Shown here: positions 6,412 to 14,529 of the stretch, in pieces
How positions within the stretch are numbered: position 1 is the stretch's first letter
Layout of the letters: every line of letters begins with the position of its first letter
Virus record (IMG/VR): IMGVR_UViG_3300009413_000013
Location: 1 to 46,261 of that record
Length of the DNA stretch: 46,261 bases
From: a virus
Direction: 5' to 3' (one strand)
Program-made: the position numbers and the translations under genes
The notes under the pieces: generated by a model
What the model saw: only the letters and a program-made list of their open reading frames with translations
Databases searched by the model: none
Told to the model about the DNA's origin: nothing

Positions 6412-7442
6412 TTTGAAAAAAATTGAACTATTTTCTCTAAATTGAATGGCATGGATACTCCAACACGGCCACCTTTCTGGCCCGCTCTATCCCGATGAAA
6501 ATCCGCAGATAAATTATAATCATTAATATTTATATTCCCAGAAATATTTTGACCATGTGGCGATACTCCACCGCCAATGCCAGCGATAAAGCGTTTATCT
6601 TTATCAGGCAAATTCAAATGAGCCTTAAATTCAGGCCCCTGTGGTGTCATGACGGCCACAAGATTTCCTAATGAACCTTTCAAAGATGCCTCTGTACGAT
6701 CATGAGGAGGATAATGTAACGCGCCCAAACGACCAATAGGAGTTTCAACGTAGCCACCTACTTCTGTTACTCCACCCTTTGAACGTGTTTTCCAGGGGGT
6801 TTTCCCATGCTTAACACTAATAAGACGACCATCAGGGGTAATAGTAACCTCTCTTTTAGGCCATCTATATCTATTTCTTAAATAAGATCCCACTAAGGAA
6901 AGTCCCCAATATCCTGGGCTTCCAACATTAAATTTTCCTTCAAATCCAGATGGGGTTGTTAACTGCCCTTTATTAGTTGGAAACTTTCTTGAATAAGTGA
7001 CTGGTTTATACCCTGAAAGTCTCGTCTTATCACCATTAGTAACATTAATTATTTCTTGTCCTTGGCCTGGAATATTTTCAATAGTTCTTCGCCTTCCAGC
7101 AAAGGCCCCTGCATTCCCTGAAACATTAAGATGTTCTTGGAAAGGATAAAGTTCCTTGATGCGCATCTGAATAAGACGCGCACGCTGCCTCCGTGCTTCT
7201 TGAGGATGGTTGAGATCCGATAGAACATCCTTAGATGCCTCAAATCTTCGTTGGTCTGGACTCACAAGTCGTTGTCCGAGATTTTCAGGAATATATAAAT
7301 CATCTACAGAACCCGTGGATAAATCAACACTAGGAACCTCTTTTGGTTCCTCCAATGACAATGGGTAAAGGAACTCATCTTCCCATCCAGGGTCTATGCT
7401 ATACTTTTCCCCTTGTTTGGATAGAAATTCAAATACATCCAT
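6408..7442 (-). CDS. Putative virion protein of unknown function
   Basis: 344 residues. The N-terminal third is acidic and helical (KQGEKYSIDPGWEDEFLYPL, then a basic segment RRQRARLIQMRIKEL). The C-terminal two thirds are Gly/Asn-rich with alternating polar and hydrophobic residues (SGNININDYNLSADFHRDRA, HYPPHDRTEASLKGSLGNLV), suggesting an extended beta-sheet or beta-barrel fold. No signal peptide or known catalytic motif was found. Its start forms TGATG with the stop of the 63-residue gene upstream, and its end overlaps the start of the Lys-rich mini-gene. Virion function is inferred from location in the head module. The beta-rich domain resembles outer-membrane or fibre-like proteins only in general pattern. 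Confidence 0.5.
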   Translation of the reverse strand: MDVFEFLSKQGEKYSIDPGWEDEFLYPLSLEEPKEVPSVDLSTGSVDDLYIPENLGQRLVSPDQRRFEASKDVLSDLNHPQEARRQRARLIQMRIKELYPFQEHLNVSGNAGAFAGRRRTIENIPGQGQEIINVTNGDKTRLSGYKPVTYSRKFPTNKGQLTTPSGFEGKFNVGSPGYWGLSLVGSYLRNRYRWPKREVTITPDGRLISVKHGKTPWKTRSKGGVTEVGGYVETPIGRLGALHYPPHDRTEASLKGSLGNLVAVMTPQGPEFKAHLNLPDKDKRFIAGIGGGVSPHGQNISGNININDYNLSADFHRDRAGQKGGRVGVSMPFNLEKIVQFFSK

Positions 7443-7633
7443 CAGACTTGACCAGCGGATAAAGTCATCGCAAGAATTTGCAATGTCTCACGGAAACTCT
7501 TATCGAGTTCCTTAGCAGCCATCGCAAACTTCTTTGGGCTAATTTCTTTTGGTCCAATGCCATACCGCTCAAGAAACTTCTTAGCAGCACGAATCTCAGC
7601 GGCAGCGACCTTTTTAATTTTAGCCTTAGCCAT
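7442..7633 (-). CDS. Small basic helical protein of unknown function
   Basis: 63 residues, Lys/Ala-rich at the start (AKAKIKKVAAAEIRAAKKFL), followed by ISPKKFAMAAKELDKSFRET. It is probably two helices. The stop overlaps the next gene start by one base (TGATG at 7440-7444). No SD is obvious upstream, so it may be translated by coupling to the small membrane-protein gene that ends 7 nt upstream of it. Function unknown. Confidence 0.5.
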   Translation of the reverse strand: MAKAKIKKVAAAEIRAAKKFLERYGIGPKEISPKKFAMAAKELDKSFRETLQILAMTLSAGQV

Positions 7634-7639
7634 TTTATA

Positions 7640-7801
7640 TTAGATTGTGCCTTTTTCCTTGAGGAAGAAGCCAACGACACCACCGACGATCCCAACGACA
7701 ATAATCCAAGGTTGACCTAGCAATACGCCAACGCCAACGATCATCGCGCCAGCGGAGGCATAACTAGAAGGTTCTTTGAAGCGTGATGTAATCCAACTCA
7801 T
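7640..7801 (-). CDS. Small membrane protein, holin-like candidate (53 aa)
   Basis: The start overlaps the preceding stop as ATGA (7798-7801). The product is MSWITSRFKEPSSYASAGAM followed by a hydrophobic segment with many Gly, Val and Ile residues up to residue 46, interrupted by LLGQPW, then the basic tail FFLKEKGTI. Two closely spaced transmembrane helices with a short turn fit best. Small proteins of this kind are widespread in marine phages and are sometimes annotated as holins. The evidence for lysis is only the size and topology, and no endolysin is next to it. Confidence 0.6.
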   Translation of the reverse strand: MSWITSRFKEPSSYASAGAMIVGVGVLLGQPWIIVVGIVGGVVGFFLKEKGTI

Positions 7802-7923
7802 TTCTTCTCCTTATAGCCAGAAGCATAGACGGCTTTACCTTGACGCTCGGCAGCGGCCTTGGTCTTATAGACCTTACCGGACTTGCCCCATCGGTAGCCG
7901 CCCTTAACCTTATAGACTGGCAT
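7798..7923 (-). CDS. Small basic protein (41 aa), unknown function
   Basis: ATG at 7923 opens 41 codons reading MPVYKVKGGYRWGKSGKVYK and on to AAAERQGKAVYASGYKEKK. The pattern of Tyr, Lys and Gly with an AA-E-Q helix is a recurrent phage mini-protein. The stop overlaps the start of the small membrane-protein gene (ATGA), and an SD for that gene (AAGGAGAAG) lies inside the end of this frame. It could bind nucleic acid given its charge. Function unknown. Confidence 0.6.
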   Translation of the reverse strand: MPVYKVKGGYRWGKSGKVYKTKAAAERQGKAVYASGYKEKK

Positions 7924-7924
7924 T

Positions 7925-8239
7925 CTAGTATTGGTCTACCTTAGGTCCGCCGTGGCCAAGCAATTCATCCATCAAGCCGCCCATGTCCTTGCCACTAACA
8001 CGCATGACCTTGACCTTTACCTTGTCTTTACCAGGGCCACGCTTCTCTTCCTCTTCCTCATAAACCTCTTCTTCAACCTCTTCGTCTCCGATTCCATATT
8101 TGGTCTGGTAGCAAAGCATCAAGAAGTTAACAAGCTGGTCATCAGACAACTCAAGACCAACGGAGTCGCGGCCAAACCCTAGTTTCTCTTTGAATAGCTC
8201 CTCAGACTTCTCAATATTCTCAACATTAACTTTTGCCAC
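7925..8239 (-). CDS. Acidic protein of unknown function
   Basis: 104 residues starting at GTG 8239, chosen because AAGGAG sits 8 nt upstream and no ATG fits. A helical N-terminal domain (SEELFKEKLGFGRDSVGLEL, SDDQLVNFLMLCYQTKYG) is followed by a run of about 15 mostly Glu residues, a Lys/Val stretch (KDKVKVKVMRVSGKD) and a C-terminal helix (GGLMDELLGHGG). The acidic-then-basic linker suggests a flexible assembly partner. Function unknown. Confidence 0.5.
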   Translation of the reverse strand: MAKVNVENIEKSEELFKEKLGFGRDSVGLELSDDQLVNFLMLCYQTKYGIGDEEVEEEVYEEEEEKRGPGKDKVKVKVMRVSGKDMGGLMDELLGHGGPKVDQY

Positions 8240-8276
8240 GACGTTCTCCTTCTATATTTTTAATAAAAACAATTAG

Positions 8277-8310
8277 CGACGCATCGCGTCCCGGTGGGCA
8301 AGGAATTCTT
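8277..8310. repeat. Stray copy of the downstream gene's repeat, lying after its stop codon
   Basis: Positions 8277-8310 match 8418-8451, inside the neighbouring coding region, with one mismatch over 34 nt. The flanking ATTAG is also shared after a 2-nt indel. This copy begins at the stop codon of the repeat-bearing gene and is untranslated. It looks like a recombination scar or a remnant of an older C-terminus. Confidence 0.75.
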
Positions 8311-9073
8311 AAATAGTTATTACACCAGATCCACGGGGCATAATTCCAAGCGCTCCATATTTCCCTAAATCAATATTAGGGTCAGACCTTGAAGCACCAA
8401 ATCTCGTGGGATTAGCTCGACGCATCGCGTCCCGGTAGGCAAGGAATTCTTCGGCGCTTGTCGCGCCAGAACCGGGTTGCCTTGGCATCGCGCCACGACT
8501 TGGCATCGCGTCCCTGGAGGCAAGGAATTCTTCGGCGCTTGTCGCGCCAGAACCGGGTTGCCTTGGCATCGCGTCCCGGTAGGCAAGGAATTCTTCGGCG
8601 CTTGTCGCGCCAGAACCAGATTGTTTTCTCAACCATGGCATCGAGTCCCGGTATTCAAGTAATTCTTCATCTGATAATGAGCCAGAACCAGATTGGGAAT
8701 TCTTAATTACTTCTCTCATCAAATCAATGGCAAATTCCTTGTCCTCTTCAGTCTCTGCCAATTGATAAAGATCAATTGCCTTTATCCAATCTTCATATGC
8801 TCGTTTTTTAACATCACCAAGTAATCTATTCATCCGGTCTAAAACCTGTTCCCTCCTACTCTCCTCACTCATACGAAAATCATCCTCAATATCTTTGATG
8901 GTTCCTTGGTAATACTTATCTTGCTCTGGCGTTAACCATAATCTTGGATTTTCCCAAGAAAAACCGGAAGGAGGAACACCATAGCTAGGGTCAACTGGGT
9001 AATAATCATATCCAATTAATTCTTCATCACTTGTCGAACCAGATATATCACGATTAATCTTATCTTCAGCCAT
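8309..9073 (-). CDS. Protein with ~24-residue tandem repeats, unknown function
   Basis: 254 residues. The first 125 are an acidic helical domain (PEQDKYYQGTIKDIEDDFRM, RMNRLLGDVKKRAYEDWIKA). From about residue 130 four imperfect repeats follow with core GSGATSAEEFLAYRDAMP; the first is the most divergent (GSGSLSDEELLEYRDSMP) and one copy has an extra SRGAMPRQP. The tail ends in GSGVITI. An AAGGAGATTCGGC SD precedes the ATG. The gene lies just after the portal gene, where other phages have a variety of small accessory virion genes. Repeats probably expand and shrink by recombination, and a detached copy lies beyond the stop. No catalytic motif. Confidence 0.55.
   Translation of the reverse strand: MAEDKINRDISGSTSDEELIGYDYYPVDPSYGVPPSGFSWENPRLWLTPEQDKYYQGTIKDIEDDFRMSEESRREQVLDRMNRLLGDVKKRAYEDWIKAIDLYQLAETEEDKEFAIDLMREVIKNSQSGSGSLSDEELLEYRDSMPWLRKQSGSGATSAEEFLAYRDAMPRQPGSGATSAEEFLASRDAMPSRGAMPRQPGSGATSAEEFLAYRDAMRRANPTRFGASRSDPNIDLGKYGALGIMPRGSGVITI
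8421..8697. repeat. Coding tandem repeat, four units of about 60-80 bp
   Basis: Four units share a core around AGGAATTCTTCGGCGCTTGT and TCGCGCCAGAACCGG. The two inner units are near-identical, one unit carries an insertion of about 18 bp, and the unit nearest 8697 is the most diverged. This gradient (identical inside, diverged at the edge) is what recent unequal exchange would give. Confidence 0.8.
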
Positions 9074-9118
9074 GCCGAATCTCCTTATGCTATATATATT
9101 ATGATAAAACGCTCACAA

Positions 9119-11563
9119 TTAATTTCTGTCTCTAGTTTCCATCTGCGCTTTAATAATATTCTTCTCTCGTTCCATCTGTAATTCTGCTTCTAGCTTAGTG
9201 ACCTTTGCCTGGAGTTCAGCTTGAACTTTCGCTTGTTTAAGTAAAAGATCCTGCTGCGCCTTCGCCTGGTCAATCTCTATATCAGATTTCGCCTTAGCCT
9301 GGTCAGATTGAATTTCTGCTTGAGTTCTGGCTTTAAGAGACTCAGCCTCAAGTTCGGCAAGTTGCCTAGCATATTGCATAGGATCTTGCGGCCCCCCTTG
9401 CTGGAGTTCTTGTAGAGCTTTAATCGGGGCCATCTGCGGTGATTGTTGGATAACCTGGGCGGCTTGCTGACTAATAATCATATCCAATTCTGGGTTAATA
9501 TCTCCGAACATAAATTGCTTGTCACGGAGATTTGGGACATCTGGAAGTTGAGTGCTAATACTCGCTTGCATCCTCTGCCGATAAAGCAACGCTACGTGTT
9601 CCGCCACATGAGCTATCAATATAGGCTGTAAATTTCCTGCCGCTGGATTTCCTGCCAATGACGGATCTTGAAGGAATTGTAAATGAACAGCGATATGAGC
9701 GTCGTGATCCTGCTCCGGGAAAGCGTTTATTGGCTTCCCATACATGACTGAAAAGTTTTCGTCAACAGGATCAAGTTTCGGCGCTTCCGCAGGTTTAATC
9801 AGGATCTCATCAATATTAGGAACTCGTATCGCCTCGTACATTCGCTTATAGGCTTCATACAGATCGTGAAGTTCCGGTGCTGCGATAGCCATTTGTAGAA
9901 TGGCCTGTGCCTGGGCAATCCTTTGCGCCGTACTAAAGATATTCGGATCGCTTACAGGGACAATATCTACACGATCATTAAAATCAGAGGCATGAATGGT
10001 TTGAGAAGACCCCGCAACCGCGAAATTGAAAGTGTCCGGTAGATAAATGGCATTAATCCTGGACAACATCTTAAATTCTTGGCCCTGGGAGTAATGTAAG
10101 CGTTTATGAATGGCTGAAAACTGCTTGGACCCCTGTTCAATTAGAGCAACCGTGGAACCGACCGGGGCATTCGGGTTAACATCACCTACATTAAGGTCCG
10201 CCGTACTCGCAAACCTCTGCCCCGCCTGGACAATGAACCCCAACAACTGAAACAAGGTTCCAGAAGGCTCCTTAAACGGAAGCGGCATAATGGCTTTATT
10301 GACATCATCAACCGTGGAGTCCAGATCAACGAACTCACCAGGGTTAATATCAATCTCGCCGCCACTCACCCGGCCCCTGAGCTTGAACCCACCTTGCATG
10401 TTGGCGAACGCCGCCGAATCAAGCAGCGCACGTAACGCCCCCGTCGCAACTTTCCCCAAGCCCCCAATCATGTGATAAAGGCCAAAACCGTAGAACCCAA
10501 CTCCGGGTAGGAACTTATAGCTTATGAACCAGTCAACCCTTTTCTTCCTCTCGTTCCCTTCGTCCCAGTTCCTGCGGACTGAAACAATTTTCTCAGAATC
10601 ATAATCAATAGTAACAACATAAGGTGGTGCGACAATATTTTCATCGTCCTCGCCGTCTATGCCGTCGAAGGTCTCATAGACGTGCATTTCAAGGAGGGTC
10701 ATCACCTCGTCTTGCTGATCGTCGGAATATATATCGACGCCTTCGATCTCTTTCGTCACGTCATCCGAAGGATCAATACTATCCCCTTGATAAACAGACG
10801 GCAGATACCACCCTGCTTTTACGTACTTGTTGTAATCGTTTTTCGGGAGTCTAATAACCTGTGTATAACGTGGAGATGTAAACAGGTCTTTACTCTCTGG
10901 AGCGACAACGAAATCCTCGGCTTTAACGAATTGTGAACATTGTCTGTTGAGAGAAGCATCCCAATAAATTTTCTTAAATGTCTGGCCCACTAATGGAAGC
11001 TGGAAAAGCATCTGATCCAGATCCGGGAAATACTCGGGCATCTCCTCGGTGATCTGGTAATTCATGTAATCCCTGACCCGGCGAGCCTGTGCTTCCGTTT
11101 CCTCGTCCGGCTCACCAACGATCACCGTTTTTACAGGCCCCCCAGAGGGGTATAGCTCGACGATTGCGCGGGAATTAAACTGTGTCGCCGCTTCCGCGAT
11201 CAGCGGATGGACCACGGTACTAAGCCCACGACTCGCCCTCTCATCCTCCCCTTCCTCCAGACCCCCCTGCGGATCAAGGGTCTTTAGCCCATCCTTATAG
11301 CGCTCCTCCCATTGGGATCGAGCGTTTTTATCTGACTCGTAATATTGAATTAGATTTGCTGCTTTTTTACCTAATTCATCCTCGTCAATGACCTCAGCTA
11401 AATTCTGGTCAAAAGCAGTTTCAGGTTCTGTATATAAATCTAGGGCGGGATTTCCAATTAATACTTCGTCCTCTCCAAGTGCCTCCACTTCAAAATCATC
11501 TGGTGGCAACCCATTGGAGAAAGGCGCATTCGGCGGCAAAACTTCCATCGGTGATCTAGCCAT
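9119..11563 (-). CDS. Portal protein
   Basis: 814 residues, the size of the large podovirus portals (P22 gp1 class). Typical segments are HPLIAEAATQFNSRAIVELY near residue 130, the stem and wing region with DYMNYQITEEMPEYFPDLDQ and LPLVGQTFKKIYWD, and FRLP-type repeats such as YTQVIRLPKNDYNKYV. The last 100 residues are a long Gln/Ala/Lys coiled coil, corresponding to the barrel helix that projects into the capsid in P22-like portals. The start lies inside the last codons of the terminase gene (8-nt overlap, ATGGCTAG). It forms the dodecameric DNA channel and binds the terminase. Confidence 0.9.
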   Translation of the reverse strand: MARSPMEVLPPNAPFSNGLPPDDFEVEALGEDEVLIGNPALDLYTEPETAFDQNLAEVIDEDELGKKAANLIQYYESDKNARSQWEERYKDGLKTLDPQGGLEEGEDERASRGLSTVVHPLIAEAATQFNSRAIVELYPSGGPVKTVIVGEPDEETEAQARRVRDYMNYQITEEMPEYFPDLDQMLFQLPLVGQTFKKIYWDASLNRQCSQFVKAEDFVVAPESKDLFTSPRYTQVIRLPKNDYNKYVKAGWYLPSVYQGDSIDPSDDVTKEIEGVDIYSDDQQDEVMTLLEMHVYETFDGIDGEDDENIVAPPYVVTIDYDSEKIVSVRRNWDEGNERKKRVDWFISYKFLPGVGFYGFGLYHMIGGLGKVATGALRALLDSAAFANMQGGFKLRGRVSGGEIDINPGEFVDLDSTVDDVNKAIMPLPFKEPSGTLFQLLGFIVQAGQRFASTADLNVGDVNPNAPVGSTVALIEQGSKQFSAIHKRLHYSQGQEFKMLSRINAIYLPDTFNFAVAGSSQTIHASDFNDRVDIVPVSDPNIFSTAQRIAQAQAILQMAIAAPELHDLYEAYKRMYEAIRVPNIDEILIKPAEAPKLDPVDENFSVMYGKPINAFPEQDHDAHIAVHLQFLQDPSLAGNPAAGNLQPILIAHVAEHVALLYRQRMQASISTQLPDVPNLRDKQFMFGDINPELDMIISQQAAQVIQQSPQMAPIKALQELQQGGPQDPMQYARQLAELEAESLKARTQAEIQSDQAKAKSDIEIDQAKAQQDLLLKQAKVQAELQAKVTKLEAELQMEREKNIIKAQMETRDRN

Positions 11564-13070
11564 ACATTGTCACCCTTTTTCTGGGCTGTTCCTCTATATC
11601 TTCAAAATCTTTGGAGTGAGTGACGAACCATCCTTTCCTTAACCGTAACCAAGCCTGAGTACAAGTATCGACAATATCGTCATTCTCCCCGGCGGGGAAT
11701 GCTGCGCAAATATCAATAAGATTCTTAGCCCATCTCCTATCATATGGATACCAGATTCGTCCATCCTCAAGGAGCGCGGAGGCAGCATGCGCTCGTGCTT
11801 CTTTATCACGATCTGGCAAATATTCAAGTACCGGCACCCCTGCCACTCTCAAATCCTGTAGCAAACTTTGCCCCGAAGCCTTTTTCTCAATCAACACCAC
11901 ATCAGGGTCATACATCTCATAAGCCTCTTGCGCAATTCTTCTCAAATCTGGGTATGCCACCCGGTCATACCACATATCAACCGCAATGGCATTTGTCTGC
12001 CCCGCTTTTTTGAATACCCCCCATGTGGTCCTCGCACTATACGATGTCCTTTCCTTCGTACTAAACGCCGTATCCCAGGACTGAATCACGAAATCTATTT
12101 CAGGCAATTTTGAATTTTCCCAGGGCACCCACCATTCCGCCCTCAAAATCCCTCCGCCCTTCGGCATCGGTCTTTGCTGTAACTGCCCTGCCGCCCCATA
12201 ACTCCCCAAGGATTTTTCCAAACTCCCCAGGGTCTTTTCGTCGATCCTCTGAGGCCAAAGCAGATCCCCTTCCTTCGTCCTTGGGTCCGTAAACCCTAGC
12301 GAGGATTTTGTTGGCGTCGGATGCCCAATCTCATATCTCGCTGGCAAACAGAGGTGATCCCATTCCCCTTCCAAATCATTTCCCAAAATATGCCCTGTCA
12401 AATCCTTATCGTGAACCCTCTGCGTTATAATTATAAACGCCCCCGTTTTTGGGTCATTGAGCCTCGATTGCATTGCCTGATCCCACCACTCCAACACCCC
12501 CTCCCTCACCGTTTGTGATTCCGCCTCCCTGACGTTATGCGGATCGTCAATCACAATCACATCACCCCCCTCACCTGTCAGCGCCCCATCAACCGATGTC
12601 GCAATCCTCTGCCCCGTTTTATCATTATCAAATCTCTGTTTCTGATTCTGGTCAGAAGTCAGCTTAAACATTTCCCCAAAGTGATCCTGATACCAGGGGC
12701 TGTCAATTAACCTCCGGCATTTTACCGAATCACGTATGGAAAGAGACGAAGCGTAAGAGGCAAACAGGAATCTTTTCTGGGGCTGTACTGTCCATGTCCA
12801 GGCTGGCAACGCCACCGAAACCGAAATAGATTTCATATGTCGCGGCGGGATATTAATAACCAATCTTTTAATATCCCCATTTATCACCGCCTGTAAATGT
12901 TCACTGATGGCATCTATATGCCAATTATCATAGAACTCCCGTCCAGGCTCAATCGTCGGCCAGCAATTCTTGATAAACGCCTTCAGTGACCTCCTCATCT
13001 TCTCCGCTTCCACTTGTGTCAATGACAGCGTGCTTAAGAGCGAGTTCAATTGTGTTGAGGTCATCATCAT
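11556..13070 (-). CDS. terL: Terminase large subunit
   Basis: 504 residues. The ATPase domain shows a Walker-A-like PPRHMKS (about 75-81), Walker B VIVIDDPHN (about 161-169) and coupling motif TQRVHDKDLTG (206-216). The RNase-H-like nuclease domain starts at SWDTAF (321-326), has VLIEKKASG in its middle and ends with ENDDIVDT near 480. It cuts and pumps DNA through the portal. The first Met triplet (13070) overlaps the upstream gene by 122 nt; Met25 (12998) would reduce this to 50 nt but has a weaker SD. Codons here are G-rich (many GGG and AGG) compared with neighbouring genes. Confidence 0.95.
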   Translation of the reverse strand: MMMTSTQLNSLLSTLSLTQVEAEKMRRSLKAFIKNCWPTIEPGREFYDNWHIDAISEHLQAVINGDIKRLVINIPPRHMKSISVSVALPAWTWTVQPQKRFLFASYASSLSIRDSVKCRRLIDSPWYQDHFGEMFKLTSDQNQKQRFDNDKTGQRIATSVDGALTGEGGDVIVIDDPHNVREAESQTVREGVLEWWDQAMQSRLNDPKTGAFIIITQRVHDKDLTGHILGNDLEGEWDHLCLPARYEIGHPTPTKSSLGFTDPRTKEGDLLWPQRIDEKTLGSLEKSLGSYGAAGQLQQRPMPKGGGILRAEWWVPWENSKLPEIDFVIQSWDTAFSTKERTSYSARTTWGVFKKAGQTNAIAVDMWYDRVAYPDLRRIAQEAYEMYDPDVVLIEKKASGQSLLQDLRVAGVPVLEYLPDRDKEARAHAASALLEDGRIWYPYDRRWAKNLIDICAAFPAGENDDIVDTCTQAWLRLRKGWFVTHSKDFEDIEEQPRKRVTMYG

Positions 13071-13518
13071 TCAGCCTACCTATATCAAGAACCTTAGTCT
13101 GTTCAACCTGAGCGTGTACTTCCACGGCCTTTAGATCCGGCACACATTTCCCTAACAACGTCTTTGCTGCCATTACCCTAAGCTCAGGGTCCGCAGATAT
13201 CTTCCCTGCTGGAGTTGCCGTTCCATCTGGACTCTTAATATAAACTGGAAATATTTCCTTCCCGCTCATTACATCCGTCAAAAACCCTAATGGATCTGCC
13301 TGTCCCATAATCCAATTGATTGTGGTGTTGTGATTCCATTTATAATTATTATTTTTCGGTTTTCTTTGCCATTTCATTGGCTCAACGGACTTAAATCGAC
13401 CGTCCCAAGTATCTGGATTTACTTTATTTCCGTTGTTCACGGGGCGTTGCACTATTACTTCTGGATTTTTGGCCTTCGGTGGCCGTCCACGTTTACGTTT
13501 ATATAAATCATCGCTCAT
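12949..13518 (-). CDS. Putative terminase small subunit with AT-hook
   Basis: 189 residues. An AT-hook-like motif lies at the very N-terminus (YKRKRGRPPKAKNP, core RGRP at about residues 9-12). A central domain follows (WNHNTTINWIMGQADPLGFL, MSGKEIFPVYIKSPDGTATP), then helices with DPELRVMAAKTLLGKCVPDL as found in several small terminase-like proteins. The C-terminus is acidic. It precedes and overlaps terL by up to 122 nt, the usual place of the DNA-recognition subunit. No classic HTH was identified, so the call rests on place, size and the DNA-binding hook. Confidence 0.65.
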   Translation of the reverse strand: MSDDLYKRKRGRPPKAKNPEVIVQRPVNNGNKVNPDTWDGRFKSVEPMKWQRKPKNNNYKWNHNTTINWIMGQADPLGFLTDVMSGKEIFPVYIKSPDGTATPAGKISADPELRVMAAKTLLGKCVPDLKAVEVHAQVEQTKVLDIGRLNDDDLNTIELALKHAVIDTSGSGEDEEVTEGVYQELLADD

Positions 13519-14307
13519 GTGGGGGTCCCCCCTCTTTCCAATTTTTCAAAGTTATCAACAGAAAATCAACATAAAAAACATAGTTATCAACAGATGGATC
13601 AAGTCTAAGTCATTGAAATCATTGAAGTTTTGACGAAATGACATTTCTCGTTAAAAAAATGCCGATTTTTTAGGCAAAAAACGATAAATACGCAGAAGGG
13701 GAGCGACAAACATGGGGATAACTTTGTGCGAGAATTTATTGATTGTCAACCGCCTGTTGATAACTTTTAATCGAAAAAATGACCTTCGACACGTCGAAAA
13801 TAAAGGAAAGTCGAAGGAAAGGCGAGGAAATTCGATGGTGTGAAGACTTTAGGCACCCAACGGAAGGGTAACGGACAATTATCAAGGGCCTGCCGGGTCA
13901 TGACGCGCAAGGAAAGGCTAGGAGACAAGGAGGAAGGCTACCGACAACTATTTAACAGTGGATTTTTGATCGTAGCCCCTCGAAGAGAGGAAAACGCTGG
14001 CCATAGCGTTACCGAACCCAGTGTGTAACCACCTAGTATTGAGACCAGACCGCGAGAAAGCATAACAAGGCTCTAACCTTGGCGGGGATTAGATCAACAA
14101 CCCAGTATTTTAGGGCAAATGAAAAAAAAAAAAAACTTCTAAAATCCGCTCTATATAGTAGAAAACACTGGATTTTCACACTTTTCGAGCGTAAACCCGG
14201 CAAGCATATAATATCAAAGGGACAAAATAATACTTGACATTCATTTAGATATGAATTAGTTAACACGGTCATCAGTCAATAAAGGAACACAACAGGAGGG
14301 TAATGAC
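13519..14307. other. Divergent control region between late and early genes
   Basis: This 789-nt stretch separates leftward late genes from rightward early genes. It holds two TTATCAACA sites (13552-13560, 13584-13592), one TGTTGATAA (13755-13763) and one TGGGGATAA (13713-13721), all one base from a DnaA box or its complement. It also has a perfect 6-bp inverted repeat TTCGAC/GTCGAA (13785-13790/13793-13798), small hairpins at 13993-14010 and 14066-14081, a long A-run near 14120-14134, and a TTGACA element at 14234. The 62-codon frame at 13840-14028 has no clear SD and looks non-coding. A leftward promoter must exist here but I could not place it. Confidence 0.6.
14234..14262 (+). promoter_or_regulatory. 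Candidate early promoter with internal inverted repeat
   Basis: A perfect -35 box TTGACA (14234-14239) lies 17 nt before a weak -10 (TAGTTA, 14257-14262). The spacer contains the inverted repeat ATTCAT/ATGAAT (14239-14244/14251-14256), a plausible operator because a protein bound there would block polymerase. It is about 45 nt upstream of the first early gene. The -10 match is poor, so activator dependence is possible. Confidence 0.45.
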
Positions 14308-14310
14308 ATG
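14281..14310 (+). repeat. Duplicated leader, copy 1 (30 bp, includes SD and ATG)
   Basis: An exact 30-bp copy of 14507-14536. It contains the SD AGGAGGG and ends in the ATG (14308-14310) of the first early gene. Both copies occupy the same position relative to their start codons. Confidence 0.9.
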
Positions 14311-14529
14311 GCACGACAGACGAAGGCGGACATGAGAAAGGAATGGGAGTCAGAAGTACGCAACGAGATTCAAGGATACTTGGACACCATCCAGGAAACG
14401 GAGGAGCTGGCGGATTGTTACCGGCGCGAACGCGATAGGCTCACGGTAGCACGCGACATTTATCGCGAGCGTCTGAACTCGCTCGAGGACAGACTTATAA
14501 GCCAACAAAGGAACACAACAGGAGGGTAA
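14308..14529 (+). CDS. Small charged coiled-coil protein of unknown function
   Basis: 73 residues, highly charged and helical (KADMRKEWESEVRNEIQGYL, YRRERDRLTVARDIYRERLN), with a heptad-like pattern suggesting a short coiled coil. It is the first gene after the divergent control region and therefore probably an immediate-early gene. A strong SD (AGGAGGG) precedes the ATG. Its last codons (QQRNTTGG) are encoded by the second copy of the 30-bp duplicated leader, so the C-terminus was created by, or has adapted to, that duplication. Function unknown. Confidence 0.55.
   Translation: MARQTKADMRKEWESEVRNEIQGYLDTIQETEELADCYRRERDRLTVARDIYRERLNSLEDRLISQQRNTTGG

Noticed and set aside
8421-8697. Regularly repeated units that could suggest a CRISPR array
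   Set aside because: Units are in-frame coding repeats of about 24 residues without unique spacers, and no cas gene is present.
8458-8706. Long frames on the opposite strand across the coding repeats
   Set aside because: Repeat-derived shadows of the minus-strand gene; no SD and Arg-rich junk composition.
13744-13749. TGTCAA as a minus-strand -35 box for the late operon
   Set aside because: No acceptable -10 hexamer at 15-19 nt spacing; the late promoter could not be placed.
13840-14028. 62-codon reading frame in the divergent control region
   Set aside because: No SD, composition unlike phage proteins, and it overlaps hairpins; better read as non-coding.
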